DNA from: Holophaga sp.
GTDB taxonomy: Bacteria; Acidobacteriota; Holophagae; Holophagales; Holophagaceae
Length of the DNA: 64,000 bases
Assembly (NCBI GenBank): GCA_031292735.1
Contig: JARLGP010000264.1
Span: 1 to 64,000, forward strand
Reading direction: 5' to 3'
Shown: positions 17,142 to 26,387 of the stretch, piece by piece
Position numbering within the stretch: position 1 is the stretch's first letter
Layout: each line of letters opens with the position of its first letter
Program-made: the position numbers and the translations under genes
Notes under the pieces: model-generated
Told to the model about the DNA's origin: nothing
Database searches by the model: none
The model's input: the letters and a program-made list of their open reading frames with translations, nothing else

Positions 17142-19382
17142 GTGTCCTCCATCCTTCGCAAATACCTCCTGAAACGCTGGCTGTATCCCCTGCTGGGGGC
17201 GCTGATGTTCTACGGCGGCATGCTCATGGCCTACGAAGTGGTGGGGGTGACCAAGGAGATCTTCTCCATCGGCGCCCCGTTCCGCTGGGTGGGTCCGCTG
17301 CTGCTGCTGGCGGTGCCGGAGAACCTGGGCATGGTGCTGCCCATGGCGGCCGTGCTGGGCGGGCTCATGGGCACCCAGCACCTTTCGGAGGGTTCCGAAC
17401 TGGTGGCCGCCCAGGGGCTGGGCGTGGGCATGCGGGCGCTGGTGAAGCCCTGGCTGCTGCTTTCCTGCGGGCTGCTGGTGCTGGCCACCCTGAACGCCCA
17501 CCTGCTGGTGCCCTGGGCCAACGCCACCCAGATGACCGCCCAGACCAAGATGTTCGAAGAGGCTCGAACACGCTTCCTGAAGCCCGGAGCGGCCCCCTGG
17601 TTTCCCCCTCGCTCGCCACGCAATGCGGTGTGGATCGCGCCGGACGGCCAGATCCACCTCATGGAGGTGAGCAACGACCGGGCCCAGCACCTGGTGGCCA
17701 AGTCCATGCAATGGGGACAGTCCGAGAAGGCGATGGAACATTCGGAAATAAACCTACGAATGCGTGACCTTCGCGGAGCCTCGATTCATAAGAGTGATGG
17801 AAAGATCACGCTCATCCAAGAGAAGGAACACACTTACACCATCGTCGTGCCGCCCGTGCCCAAGCTGCTGGCGTCCACCCATGGCCGGTTCCTGCCCACC
17901 CGCACCCTGATGGCCCAGAACACGCCGGAATCCCTGGTGGAACTGAGCCGCCGGTTCACCCTGCCCCTGGCCTCCTGCGCCCTCCTGCTGCTGGGCATCG
18001 CCCTGGGCCTGGGCCATCCCAGGTTCCAGAAGGGGGGCGCCATGGTGAAGAGCCTCGGCGTCATCGTGCTCTATTACGTGGTCTTGAAGTATTTCGAAAA
18101 TCAGGTTTTATCCGACAAACCTCAAACACTGTTCGCACGCATTGCCATCTTCACCCTGCCCTTGTACTTCCTGGTGGCCGGATTCGCACTTCTCACCCGC
18201 AGGCTGCAGCCCCACCATTCCAACCGGTTCGGCGGCCTGACGGTGGTGCGGGCCGCCCGCCATTGGCTGCACAGCGCGCCCAGGGCCTTGCGCCTGGTCC
18301 ACGCGGTCAAGGGCGTGGTCATGGGCCTCACGGCGGTGTTCAAGCGGATGGTGAACCGCCGCTGGCAATGGCTCCCGGCCGGCAAGAGCGTGCTGGCCAT
18401 CTGGACCACGGATCTCTGGTGGCGCAACTGGGGCTCGGTGATGGGCACCTTCCTGGCCCTCAGCTTCCTCATCGAATACGCCAGCCTGGCCGGGGACCTG
18501 GTGCACAACCATGTGTCCAACCTGGTTTTCCTGCGCTACTGGATCTGGAACCTGCCCACCTTCCTGGCGGTGGTGCTGCCGCTGGCCTTCCTGCTGGGGG
18601 GCGTGCTTTCCCTGTCCGACGCCACCGTCTCCCGGGAGTGGGTGGCTTTGCGCGCCGGCGGGATCAGCTTCCTGCAGTGGTGCCGGTCCGGAACCCGGGC
18701 CTGGGGCGCGGTGCTGGCCCTGACCTTCCTGCTCCAGGCGCTGCTGGCGCCGCTGGCCTTCCAGCGGGCGGACCCCCTCTACCAGCAGATCCTGGGCCGC
18801 CCGGCCCGGTCCCTGAAGACCCGCCCGTCCTGGCTCCACCTGGGCTCCACCGGCGTGGTCTGGTTCCTGGACGGCCCGGTGCGCTGGGGCTTCCCGCTCA
18901 AGCCGCCCGGCCAGGGGACCCCCATCATGCTCAAATGGCAGATGCAGTCCATGCGCTCGGAGGCGCTGCCCTGGGACGGGCTCAACCTGTTGCCGGGGCC
19001 CCACACCGCGGACCTGTTCCCGGACAAGGCCCTGCGGGATTCCTACTCGGCCGAGGAGACATCCACCTCGGACCTGTTCCACTGGCAGAAATGGGCCCCG
19101 GACCCGGAGCGGGCCACCATGATCTGGAGCCGGCTGCTGGGGTTCCTGGCCGGGCCCTGCCTGATGTTCGCCATGCTGCCCTACGCCTTCCCCACCCCCC
19201 GGGGCGGCCGCGGTCAGTCCCTGGGCTACAGCCTGGTGGCAGGGCTGATCTTCATGGGGATGCAGGCCCTGTTCACCGGCGCGGCCAAGGCCGGGGAGTT
19301 CCCCCCCCTGTGGGGCATCCTTTGCCCCATCCTCCTGGTGCTGGGCTTCGGCCTGACCCACCTGCACCGGCTGCGCACGTGA
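17142..19382 (+). CDS. Single-chain LptF-LptG lipopolysaccharide export permease
   Basis: A 746-residue protein, about twice the size of LptF or LptG (about 360 each). It contains two successive YjgP/YjgQ modules. The first (1 to about 350) starts LRKYLLKRWLYPLLGALMFYGGM and has three helices, a periplasmic beta-rich insert and three more helices. After a basic linker (about 355-420) the second begins with WWRNWGSVMGTFLALSFLIEYAS and repeats the layout, including FLAVVLPLAFLLGGVLSLS. The pair forms the inner-membrane heterodimer that extracts LPS with LptB2. The start is a GTG without a strong ribosome site. No lptB, lptC or lptA is adjacent. The fusion is seen directly in one frame. Confidence 0.85.
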   Translation: MSSILRKYLLKRWLYPLLGALMFYGGMLMAYEVVGVTKEIFSIGAPFRWVGPLLLLAVPENLGMVLPMAAVLGGLMGTQHLSEGSELVAAQGLGVGMRALVKPWLLLSCGLLVLATLNAHLLVPWANATQMTAQTKMFEEARTRFLKPGAAPWFPPRSPRNAVWIAPDGQIHLMEVSNDRAQHLVAKSMQWGQSEKAMEHSEINLRMRDLRGASIHKSDGKITLIQEKEHTYTIVVPPVPKLLASTHGRFLPTRTLMAQNTPESLVELSRRFTLPLASCALLLLGIALGLGHPRFQKGGAMVKSLGVIVLYYVVLKYFENQVLSDKPQTLFARIAIFTLPLYFLVAGFALLTRRLQPHHSNRFGGLTVVRAARHWLHSAPRALRLVHAVKGVVMGLTAVFKRMVNRRWQWLPAGKSVLAIWTTDLWWRNWGSVMGTFLALSFLIEYASLAGDLVHNHVSNLVFLRYWIWNLPTFLAVVLPLAFLLGGVLSLSDATVSREWVALRAGGISFLQWCRSGTRAWGAVLALTFLLQALLAPLAFQRADPLYQQILGRPARSLKTRPSWLHLGSTGVVWFLDGPVRWGFPLKPPGQGTPIMLKWQMQSMRSEALPWDGLNLLPGPHTADLFPDKALRDSYSAEETSTSDLFHWQKWAPDPERATMIWSRLLGFLAGPCLMFAMLPYAFPTPRGGRGQSLGYSLVAGLIFMGMQALFTGAAKAGEFPPLWGILCPILLVLGFGLTHLHRLRT

Positions 19383-19439
19383 GCGCGGTGCCTACCGCCT
19401 GGATCCCACCGAAACCAGCAAAGCCAATCTGGAGAAGCC

Positions 19440-19895
19440 ATGTCCATCGTCTTCGGCCACGTCAATATCATCGCCTCTGAATGGCGCCGGCTCTCCAGGT
19501 TCTACCAGGAAGTCTTCGGCTGCGTCCCCGTGCCCCCCGTCCGCAACCAGTTCGGCCCCATCCTGGAAACGGCCACAGGTTTGCCTGGAGCCCGGCTGGA
19601 AGGGGAACACCTCCGCCTTCCCGGCTTTGGGGACCAGGGTCCGACCCTTGAAATCTATTCCTACGAGGATTCCCTGGACCGTCCCAAGCCCCGGCCGAAC
19701 CGGAAGGGCCTCGGGCACCTGGCCTTCCAGGTGCCCGACGTGGCCGGGACCCTGGCCAGGGTGCTGGAAAAGGGCGGTTCAACCCAGGGCAGCGTGGTAT
19801 CGCTCCCGGTTCCGGGCAAGGGCGTGGTCACCTTCGTGTACGCGGCGGATCCCGAAGGCAATCTCCTGGAAATCCAATCCTGGTCTGAGCTCTGA
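19440..19895 (+). CDS. VOC-superfamily (glyoxalase/dioxygenase fold) protein
   Basis: A 151-residue VOC protein made of two beta-alpha-beta-beta-beta units: FGHVNIIASEWRRLSRFYQEVFGC and, after residue 85, GLGHLAFQVPDVAGTLARVLEKGG, ending FVYAADPEGNLLEIQSW. Metal ligands are likely His8 and the C-terminal Glu of NLLEIQ. Such proteins include glyoxalases, dioxygenases and resistance proteins; substrate unknown. It lies 57 bp after the LPS permease gene and 58 bp before mnmA on the same strand, so cotranscription is possible. Confidence 0.85.
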   Translation: MSIVFGHVNIIASEWRRLSRFYQEVFGCVPVPPVRNQFGPILETATGLPGARLEGEHLRLPGFGDQGPTLEIYSYEDSLDRPKPRPNRKGLGHLAFQVPDVAGTLARVLEKGGSTQGSVVSLPVPGKGVVTFVYAADPEGNLLEIQSWSEL

Positions 19896-19953
19896 AGATG
19901 GTCGTTTTCTGTTTCCTTCCCCCCGTTATCATGGGGTGGCTGGAGCGCTGGTT

Positions 19954-21123
19954 ATGACCCTTGATAATGCATCTGGACTGCTGCTGGAGCACGCCCTGGT
20001 CTGCCTGCGCCTGGAGGGTCCGCCCCCGGGCGCCCGGATCCTGGCGGCCATGTCCGGCGGCATCGACAGTTCGGTGATGGCCGCCCTGCTCCACCGCGGC
20101 GGCTACGAGGTGGTGGGCGTCTCCATGCAGCTGTTCGACAAGACCAAGGGCGGAACCGTCCCGGAGGCCGCAGGCAAGTGCTGCACCTTGGATGATTTCC
20201 AGGATGCCCGGCGGGTGGCGTTCCAGTCCGGCTTCCCGCACTACGTGCTCGACCTGGAGGAACCATTCCAGGAGGCGGTGATCGAGCCGTTCATGGCCAG
20301 CTACCTCCGGGGCGAAACGCCCAGCCCCTGCATCCGCTGCAACCAGTACCTCAAGTTCCGGGCGCTGTTCAAGAGCGCCTCCGACCTGGACTGCGCCTTC
20401 GTGGCCACCGGCCACTATGCCCGGGTCGGCCGCGACGCCGCCGGCTACCACCTGCTCAAGGCCGCGGACGCGGCCAAGGACCAGAGCTACTTCCTGTTCA
20501 CCCACGACCAGGAGAGCCTGGCCCGCACCCTGTTCCCACTGGCCGGGTTCAGCAAGCCGGAGGTGCGCCAGCTGGCCCGGGAGTTGGGGCTGCACCTGGC
20601 GGACAAGGCCGAAAGCCAGGAGATCTGTTTCGTGCCCGGCCGCTACGCCAGCTACATCGAGGAGGCGGGACGGGCGCCGGCGGCCAAGGGGCCCGGCGCC
20701 ATCCGCCACCTGGACGGGCGGCTCCTGGGCAGCCACGAGGGTTACTGGCGGTTCACCGTGGGCCAGCGCAAGGGCATCGGCGTGGCCTACTCCGATCCGC
20801 TCTACGTGGTGCGGGTGGATCCGGCCACGGATACCGTATGGGTGGGCGGCGAGGAGGATCTGCTGGGCCGGGAGCTCACCGCCCGGGAGACCAGCTGGTG
20901 CCTCGCGCGTCCGGCCGGCCCGCTGGAATGCCGGGCCAAGATCCGCTCCCGGGGCGCCGAAGTGGCGGTCACGGTGCATCCCCTGGAGCACCAGCGGGTG
21001 CGGGTGGTGTTCCAGGAGCCCCAGCGGGCCATCGCGCCCGGCCAGGCGGTGGTGTTCTACGCCGGCGAAGAGGTGCTGGGAGGCGGCTGGATCGAGCCGG
21101 CCGGGCAGAATTCACAAGCCTGA
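19954..21123 (+). CDS. mnmA: tRNA-specific 2-thiouridylase MnmA
   Basis: This 389-residue enzyme makes the 2-thio group of s2U34 in Lys, Glu and Gln tRNAs using sulfur relayed to a catalytic cysteine. The PP-loop is AAMSGGIDSSVMAAL; the catalytic Cys pair lies in SPCIRCNQYLKF and ESQEICFVPGRY; GHYARV and KDQSYFLF are also conserved. The C-terminal barrel (after FTVGQRKGIGVA) is complete. The ATG at 19954 has GGAG about 12 bp upstream. About 20-25 residues precede the PP-loop, longer than in E. coli. Confidence 0.94.
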   Translation: MTLDNASGLLLEHALVCLRLEGPPPGARILAAMSGGIDSSVMAALLHRGGYEVVGVSMQLFDKTKGGTVPEAAGKCCTLDDFQDARRVAFQSGFPHYVLDLEEPFQEAVIEPFMASYLRGETPSPCIRCNQYLKFRALFKSASDLDCAFVATGHYARVGRDAAGYHLLKAADAAKDQSYFLFTHDQESLARTLFPLAGFSKPEVRQLARELGLHLADKAESQEICFVPGRYASYIEEAGRAPAAKGPGAIRHLDGRLLGSHEGYWRFTVGQRKGIGVAYSDPLYVVRVDPATDTVWVGGEEDLLGRELTARETSWCLARPAGPLECRAKIRSRGAEVAVTVHPLEHQRVRVVFQEPQRAIAPGQAVVFYAGEEVLGGGWIEPAGQNSQA

Positions 21124-21188
21124 TCCCCGGCTCCGGCCCCCGGTTCTGATAGAGTCAGACCATTCCACGGCCAGACACTGGAGATGGC

Positions 21189-24100
21189 ATGCTTCTCCCC
21201 GCTCCCACCGAGACGCGGTTCTGGGCAACGGGGCGCCAGCTCGAATGGCTGCCCGTTCAGGTACTGACGGCAAGCCTGGTGCTGCTCTGGGTGGCGGGCC
21301 TGCCGCGGGCCTGGCCGGCGCCCGTGCTGTCCGGGATCCTCGCCTCCGCGCCGCCGGCGCTGGCCCTGGGCTGCATCATCGTTCCGGCCGCCCGCCGTTT
21401 CCTGAAGGGCGGGAAAGCCAGCTTCCTGCTGCTGGGCTGCGCGGTGCTGATGGCCCAGATCGGCTGGGTCGCCTCGTCCCTGGGATCCTGGCCCGGCCCG
21501 GAGGCGGGTTCGGTCGGCTACGACGGCGTCATTCTGTTTTCCGCCCTGGGCCATCTGGCCGGAGTGGCCTGCCTGGCCCGCCGGAAAATCCTGCACCGCC
21601 CGGCCGGGTGGCTGGCGCTGGGCTACGGCGGAATCGCGGCCGTGGCCGGGATGTTTCTGGGCGCCGGCCACCTGCCGGTCTTCTCCAGCGCCGGCCAGGG
21701 CGCCATCCTGGCGCGCAGCCTGGTGGTGGGTGTGGCGGTGGCGCTGTTCGGATTCGCCGCCCGACAGCTTTGGGAGGCTGAGCGACGGACCCCGTCGGCC
21801 TTCCTCCGCTGGTATGCCATGGGGCTGGTGCTGCTGGCCATCGGCCTGGCCGGCTCCGCGCTGGTCAGCGTGGGAAATTCGCCCCTGCATTGGGCCACCC
21901 GGCTCGCCCAGGCGGTGGGCACCCTTTATCTATGCGTGGCGGTCCGGACCCCCCAGGCCCGGTCCCTTCCCTTCGACGCCTGGCGGACCCACCCGCTGCT
22001 GGCGGCGTTCCGGCGTTCTTCGGCCCTGGGCCTGGGGCTTCCGTATCCCCTGGCGGCGCTCATGGTGCTGGCGGCGTTCGAGGCGAGGCAGCTGCTCACC
22101 CTGTGGTTCGGCCCCGGGTTGCCGGTCTACATCACGGTCTACCCGGCGGTGATGGCCGCGGCCGGGCTGGGCGGCCTCGGGCCGGGGCTGCTGGCCACCA
22201 TCCTGGCCGGCGTCCTGGTGGATTACCGTCTGCTGCCGCCCACGGGCCAGCTCGGTATCGCCTCGACCATGGACCGGCTGGGGCTGGTGCTGTTCCTGGG
22301 GATGTGCCTGGTCATCAGTCTGGGCGCGGATTTCTACCGCCGCTACCGGCTGAAGGCCGCCGCCTTCGACCGGGAGACGGCCCTGCGCGCCAGCCAGGCC
22401 CGGCTGGATGCGGCGCTGGCCAGCATGATGGACGCCGTCTGCATCACCGACACCGAGGGCCGGTTCCTGGAGTTCAATGATGCCTTCGTCCGGTTCCACC
22501 GGTTCCCATCCAGGGCGGCCTGCCCCGCCACGCTGGCCGAATCCGCTGGGCTCATGGAGCTGTTCTCGGTTGACGGGACCCCGGCGGCCCCGGACACCTG
22601 GGCCGCGCCCCGGGCCCTGCGGGGAGAAACCGCCAGCAACACCGAATACACCCTCCGGCGCAAGGACACCCGGGAGACCTGGGTGGGCAGCTACAGCTTC
22701 GGGCCGATCCGCGAAAAGGACGGGACCATCGTCGGCTCGGTGGTGGTGGCCCGCGACATCACCGAGCACAAGCTGGCGCAGCAGTCGGTCCAGGCCGCCC
22801 ACGACCGCTTCAACATGGCCCTTTCCTGCATGACCTTCGGGACCCTCCTGGTGACCGAGGACGGCCGGGTGGACTTCGCCAACCAGGCCTTCTGCGACAT
22901 CTTCATGCTGCGGGAAACGCCGGTGGACCTGAGGCTGCTCAGCTCGCAGGAAATGACCGCGCGGATCCGCTCCGTCTACGTGGATCCGGACCGGGCCATG
23001 GCCCACATCGACGCCATCATCGCCCGCGGCCAGCTGGTGCAGGACGAGGAAGTGGCCATGACCGGCGAGCGCACCTTCCTGCGGGATTTCATCCCCCTCC
23101 GCTCGGGGCAGCAGCACCACGGCCGGCTGTGGGTGCACAAGGACGTCACCGAGCACCGCCGGGCCGAGGAGCGGCTGCGCGAGCTGTCCCAGCGCCTGAC
23201 CTACCATGTGGACCATTCGCCCCTGGCGGTGATCGAATGGGGCTCCGACATGCGCCTGATCCGCTGGTCCGGCGAGGCCGAACGGATCTTCGGCTGGCGG
23301 GCCGAGGAGGTGCTCGGCAAGCGCATGGAGGAGTTCCGCTGGATCTACCAGGAGGACGAGCCCCAGGTGGAGGCGGTCAGCCAGGAGCTGCTCAGCGGCG
23401 CCAATCCGCGCCGGAACTCGGTGAACCGAAACTACCGCAAGGACGGCACGGTGGTCCACTGCGAGTGGTACAACTCCTCGCTGCTGGACGAATCCGGCAG
23501 GCTGCGCTCCATCCTGTCCCTGGTCCTGGACGTGACCGAACGGACCCGGCTGGAAGCCCGGCTCAAGGAGGAGGCCCTGCGCAAGGACGACTTCCTGGCC
23601 GTGCTGGGGCATGAGCTGCGCAACCCGCTGGTGCCCATCGGCAACGCCATGCACCTGATCCGCCGGGCCGGCCAGGACCGGGCCCTGGTGGAAAACGCCT
23701 GCGGCATCGCCGAGCACCAGGTGGCCCACATCTCCCGGCTGGTGGATGACCTGCTGGACGTTTCCCGCATCGCCCGGGGCAAGGTGCAGCTGCGCAACGA
23801 CGACGTGGACCTGGTGGCCATCGCCGCCAGGGTCGCCCAGGACTACGGGCCGGTGTGCGCCGAAAACGGGCTCGACCTGGAGCTCAACCTGCCCTCGGCG
23901 CAGCTCAGGATCCTCGCCGACCAGGAACGCATGGTCCAGGTGGTGGGCAACCTGCTGCAGAACGCCATCAAGTTCACCGACCCCGGGGGCCGGATCCGGC
24001 TTTCCGTGGACCTCCAGGACGGCCGGTGGGCCCGGATCCAGGTGCAGGACAACGGGGCGGGCATCGCGCTGGAACAACTTTCGTCCATATTCGAACCCTT

Positions 24101-24677
24101 CATGCAGCGCAAGGAGACCATCGGCCGCACCCGGGGCGGCCTGGGGCTGGGGCTGGCCCTGGTGCGGGGGATGGTGGCTCTGCACGGCGGCACCATCGCC
24201 GCGCACAGCGACGGCCCGGGGTCGGGCGCCCGTTTCACCGTATGTCTGCCCCTCCTCCAGGTGCTGGAAGGGGCGGAACCCGCCGCGGCCCCCGCGCCCA
24301 TGCCCGCGACGCGTGGCCGACGCATCCTGGTGGTGGAGGACCTGCCCGATGCCGCGCTGACCCTGAGGCTGCTGCTGGAGCTGTCCGGACATACCGTGGA
24401 ACTGGCCCCGGACGGAACGGCCGCGCTGGACAAGGCCGCCAGCTTCGCGCCGGAAATCATCTTCTGCGACATCGGCCTGCCCGGTAGCCTGGACGGCTAC
24501 GACGTGGCGCGGGCCATCCGCGCCGCCCCCGACGGCGACAAGGTCCACCTGATCGCCATGACCGGGTTCGGTTCGCCGGAAGCCAGGGAGCGCACCCGGG
24601 AGGCCGGCTTCCAGCGCCACCTCATCAAGCCGGTGGAACCGGAGGCCCTGGAGCGGATCATCGCCGACCTCGAATAG
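21189..24677 (+). CDS. Membrane-bound hybrid histidine kinase with PAS domains and receiver
   Basis: A 1162-residue sensor. Residues 10 to about 380 hold many hydrophobic helices; the last group (PAVMAAAGLGGLGPGLLATI and following) resembles the KdpD-type DUF4118 membrane unit. Three PAS domains follow (about 395-520, 525-645, 655-790), each ending with a PAC-like DITEHK, DVTEHRR or DVTERTR. The HisKA box has LGHELRNPLVPIGN with the phospho-acceptor at His808, then an ATPase domain with NLLQNAIKF, DNGAGI and GGLGLGLAL. A C-terminal receiver (about 1040-1160) has CDIGLPG with Asp near 1093. No output partner is adjacent, so its target is unknown. Confidence 0.92.
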   Translation: MLLPAPTETRFWATGRQLEWLPVQVLTASLVLLWVAGLPRAWPAPVLSGILASAPPALALGCIIVPAARRFLKGGKASFLLLGCAVLMAQIGWVASSLGSWPGPEAGSVGYDGVILFSALGHLAGVACLARRKILHRPAGWLALGYGGIAAVAGMFLGAGHLPVFSSAGQGAILARSLVVGVAVALFGFAARQLWEAERRTPSAFLRWYAMGLVLLAIGLAGSALVSVGNSPLHWATRLAQAVGTLYLCVAVRTPQARSLPFDAWRTHPLLAAFRRSSALGLGLPYPLAALMVLAAFEARQLLTLWFGPGLPVYITVYPAVMAAAGLGGLGPGLLATILAGVLVDYRLLPPTGQLGIASTMDRLGLVLFLGMCLVISLGADFYRRYRLKAAAFDRETALRASQARLDAALASMMDAVCITDTEGRFLEFNDAFVRFHRFPSRAACPATLAESAGLMELFSVDGTPAAPDTWAAPRALRGETASNTEYTLRRKDTRETWVGSYSFGPIREKDGTIVGSVVVARDITEHKLAQQSVQAAHDRFNMALSCMTFGTLLVTEDGRVDFANQAFCDIFMLRETPVDLRLLSSQEMTARIRSVYVDPDRAMAHIDAIIARGQLVQDEEVAMTGERTFLRDFIPLRSGQQHHGRLWVHKDVTEHRRAEERLRELSQRLTYHVDHSPLAVIEWGSDMRLIRWSGEAERIFGWRAEEVLGKRMEEFRWIYQEDEPQVEAVSQELLSGANPRRNSVNRNYRKDGTVVHCEWYNSSLLDESGRLRSILSLVLDVTERTRLEARLKEEALRKDDFLAVLGHELRNPLVPIGNAMHLIRRAGQDRALVENACGIAEHQVAHISRLVDDLLDVSRIARGKVQLRNDDVDLVAIAARVAQDYGPVCAENGLDLELNLPSAQLRILADQERMVQVVGNLLQNAIKFTDPGGRIRLSVDLQDGRWARIQVQDNGAGIALEQLSSIFEPFMQRKETIGRTRGGLGLGLALVRGMVALHGGTIAAHSDGPGSGARFTVCLPLLQVLEGAEPAAAPAPMPATRGRRILVVEDLPDAALTLRLLLELSGHTVELAPDGTAALDKAASFAPEIIFCDIGLPGSLDGYDVARAIRAAPDGDKVHLIAMTGFGSPEARERTREAGFQRHLIKPVEPEALERIIADLE

Positions 24678-24680
24678 GCG

Positions 24681-26141
24681 TCACCGGCCCTTGCGCCGAC
24701 CCGGCCCTTCCGCCAGATGGGCGTAGAAGCTGCTCCGGCGCAAATCCTCCTCCACCTGGATCGCCTGGTGCAGCGGCGGGAAGGCCCGCTGTTCGCAGTC
24801 GGTGCGGTCGCACAGCCGGCAGGTGACGCCGATGGGCACCGGCGGCTGTTCCAGCACCAGCCCGTCGGCGTAGATCAGCTCCCGGGCGTGGCCGATCTCG
24901 CAGCCCAGGCCCAGGGCCTGGACGGCGTGCTGGCCGCGGTACTGGCCGGTATCCCGGTTGAGGGTGCGGGCGATGCAGAAATACTTGCGGCCGTCGTTCA
25001 TCTCGCTGATCTGGGTGCGGATCAGACCGGGGGTGAGGAACGAGGCGTGGATGTTCCAGCGCGGGCAGCAGCCGGAATAGCGGGCGAAGCGGATCCCCGA
25101 GGCGGAAAAGCTCTTGGAGATGTTGCCGGCGATGTCGATGCGCAGGAAGTGGAACGGCACCCCTTCCTCTCCGGGCCGGCGCAGGGTGGTCAGTCGGTGG
25201 CACACCTGCTCGAAGCTGGCCTGGAACCGCCGGGACAGCATCTCGATGTCGTAGCGCAAAGCCAGGGCGGCGCGCAGGAAGGGGGCGTAGGGCATGAGCA
25301 CGGCGGCCCCGAAGTAGTTGGCCAGGGCCACCCGGGCCATGGACCGGGCCACCGGGCCGGTGAGCAACGGATCCTCCACTAGCTCTTCCAGCAGGTCGGA
25401 CAGGGCCAGGAGCGCCCACTGGTGCGCCAGCTGGAAGGTGCGGCTCCTGGGGGAAAGCAGCTCGGACAGGCTGAGCACCCGGGTGCCCGGGTCGTAGCGG
25501 CGGAGGATCCCCCGGGCCTCCTCGGCCCAGTGGATGCGCACCTGCACGCCGCGCTCCCGGAAGGCGCCCACCAGGCCCTGGTAGAGCTGTTCCGGATCCA
25601 GGGCCGCCCTTTGCCACAGGGCCTCGGCGGCCTCTTCCAGTTCGGGGAAATGGTTCATCCGGCGCTGGATGAAGTCCCCGGCGGCCTCCGACGGCAACGG
25701 CGTGGAAGCGGGCGGAAAGCCCTGGCCGTCGCTGAGCTGGTCGGACAGGGTTTCCATCCGCCGGCGCGCTTCCCGGTACGACTGGTAGAGCAGGAACACC
25801 GCCCGGGCCAGGGCCGGATCGTTCTGGGCCAGGTCGCGCACTTCCGCGGCGGGAAGGTCCAGGGCCTCGAACATGGGGTCGCCGAAGGCCTCCATCAGGT
25901 CTTCGGCCACCCGCTGATCGGCGTCGGGGGCGAAGCTCTTGAGGTCCACCTGGAACGAATGGGCCAGCTGGATGAGCAGGTTGGCGGTGAGCGGGCGCTT
26001 GTTGGCCTCGATCAGGTTCAGGTAGCTGGGGCTGATGGCCAGCCGCTCGGCCATCTGCACCTGGCTCATGCCCTGCTGGCGCCGCAGGGCCCGCACCTTG
26101 GCCCCCAGCCGGGGCATCGCCTTCGCTGCCAGTTCCGGCAT
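24681..26141 (-). CDS. XRE-family regulator with short-chain fatty acyl-CoA-type domain (RamB/ScfR-like)
   Basis: A 486-residue DNA-binding regulator. An N-terminal Cro/C1 helix-turn-helix (GMSQVQMAERLAISPSYLNL, about 24-43) is followed by an IrrE-like region lacking HExxH (TFQLAHQWALLAL) and a C-terminal DUF2083 domain with Cys clusters, including SGCCPRW and CRLCDRTDCEQR. This architecture is that of RamB, which controls acetate and glyoxylate-bypass genes in Corynebacterium, and of PrpC-linked regulators. It is divergent from malate synthase and isocitrate lyase, which strongly suggests it controls them. AGGAGAGG lies before the ATG. Confidence 0.88.
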   Translation of the reverse strand: MPELAAKAMPRLGAKVRALRRQQGMSQVQMAERLAISPSYLNLIEANKRPLTANLLIQLAHSFQVDLKSFAPDADQRVAEDLMEAFGDPMFEALDLPAAEVRDLAQNDPALARAVFLLYQSYREARRRMETLSDQLSDGQGFPPASTPLPSEAAGDFIQRRMNHFPELEEAAEALWQRAALDPEQLYQGLVGAFRERGVQVRIHWAEEARGILRRYDPGTRVLSLSELLSPRSRTFQLAHQWALLALSDLLEELVEDPLLTGPVARSMARVALANYFGAAVLMPYAPFLRAALALRYDIEMLSRRFQASFEQVCHRLTTLRRPGEEGVPFHFLRIDIAGNISKSFSASGIRFARYSGCCPRWNIHASFLTPGLIRTQISEMNDGRKYFCIARTLNRDTGQYRGQHAVQALGLGCEIGHARELIYADGLVLEQPPVPIGVTCRLCDRTDCEQRAFPPLHQAIQVEEDLRRSSFYAHLAEGPGRRKGR

Positions 26142-26387
26142 GGCCTACCTCTCCTGTTTTTGCCAATCCGAATCGTGTTGAATCAAGGGCATTTTCATGG
26201 ATGTCAGTCTAGGCCCATCCGCCGTTGCGGGCAAATGCCAAAATCAGCCGGGTTTGACCGAATTTACAACCAGGGGCCGCTTGAATTTGCATTTCTTTAC
26301 AACTCAACCTGTTTTAAATCAGTAGCTTCTTGCATTGCTCAGGATTTGAGTAAATTTGTGACTGAGATCAATTCTCAGGAGTTCACC
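26142..26387. promoter_or_regulatory. Divergent control region between the RamB-like regulator and aceB
   Basis: The 246-bp gap becomes AT-rich from about 26255 to 26380, unlike its neighbours. It carries the inverted repeat GGCAAATGCC (26230-26239) and ATTTGCATT (26285-26293). RamB operators in Corynebacterium contain TTTGC/GCAAA cores, so these are candidate regulator sites; exact promoters are not clear to me. Confidence 0.45.

Noticed and set aside
21930..24620. An 896-codon minus-strand frame opposite the hybrid kinase
   Set aside because: Same reason: the kinase on the other strand has all expected motifs and this frame has none.
25422..26387. N-terminal extension of malate synthase from 25422
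   Set aside because: The frame is open but overlaps the regulator gene on the other strand; a good ribosome site and the family N-terminus are at 26388.
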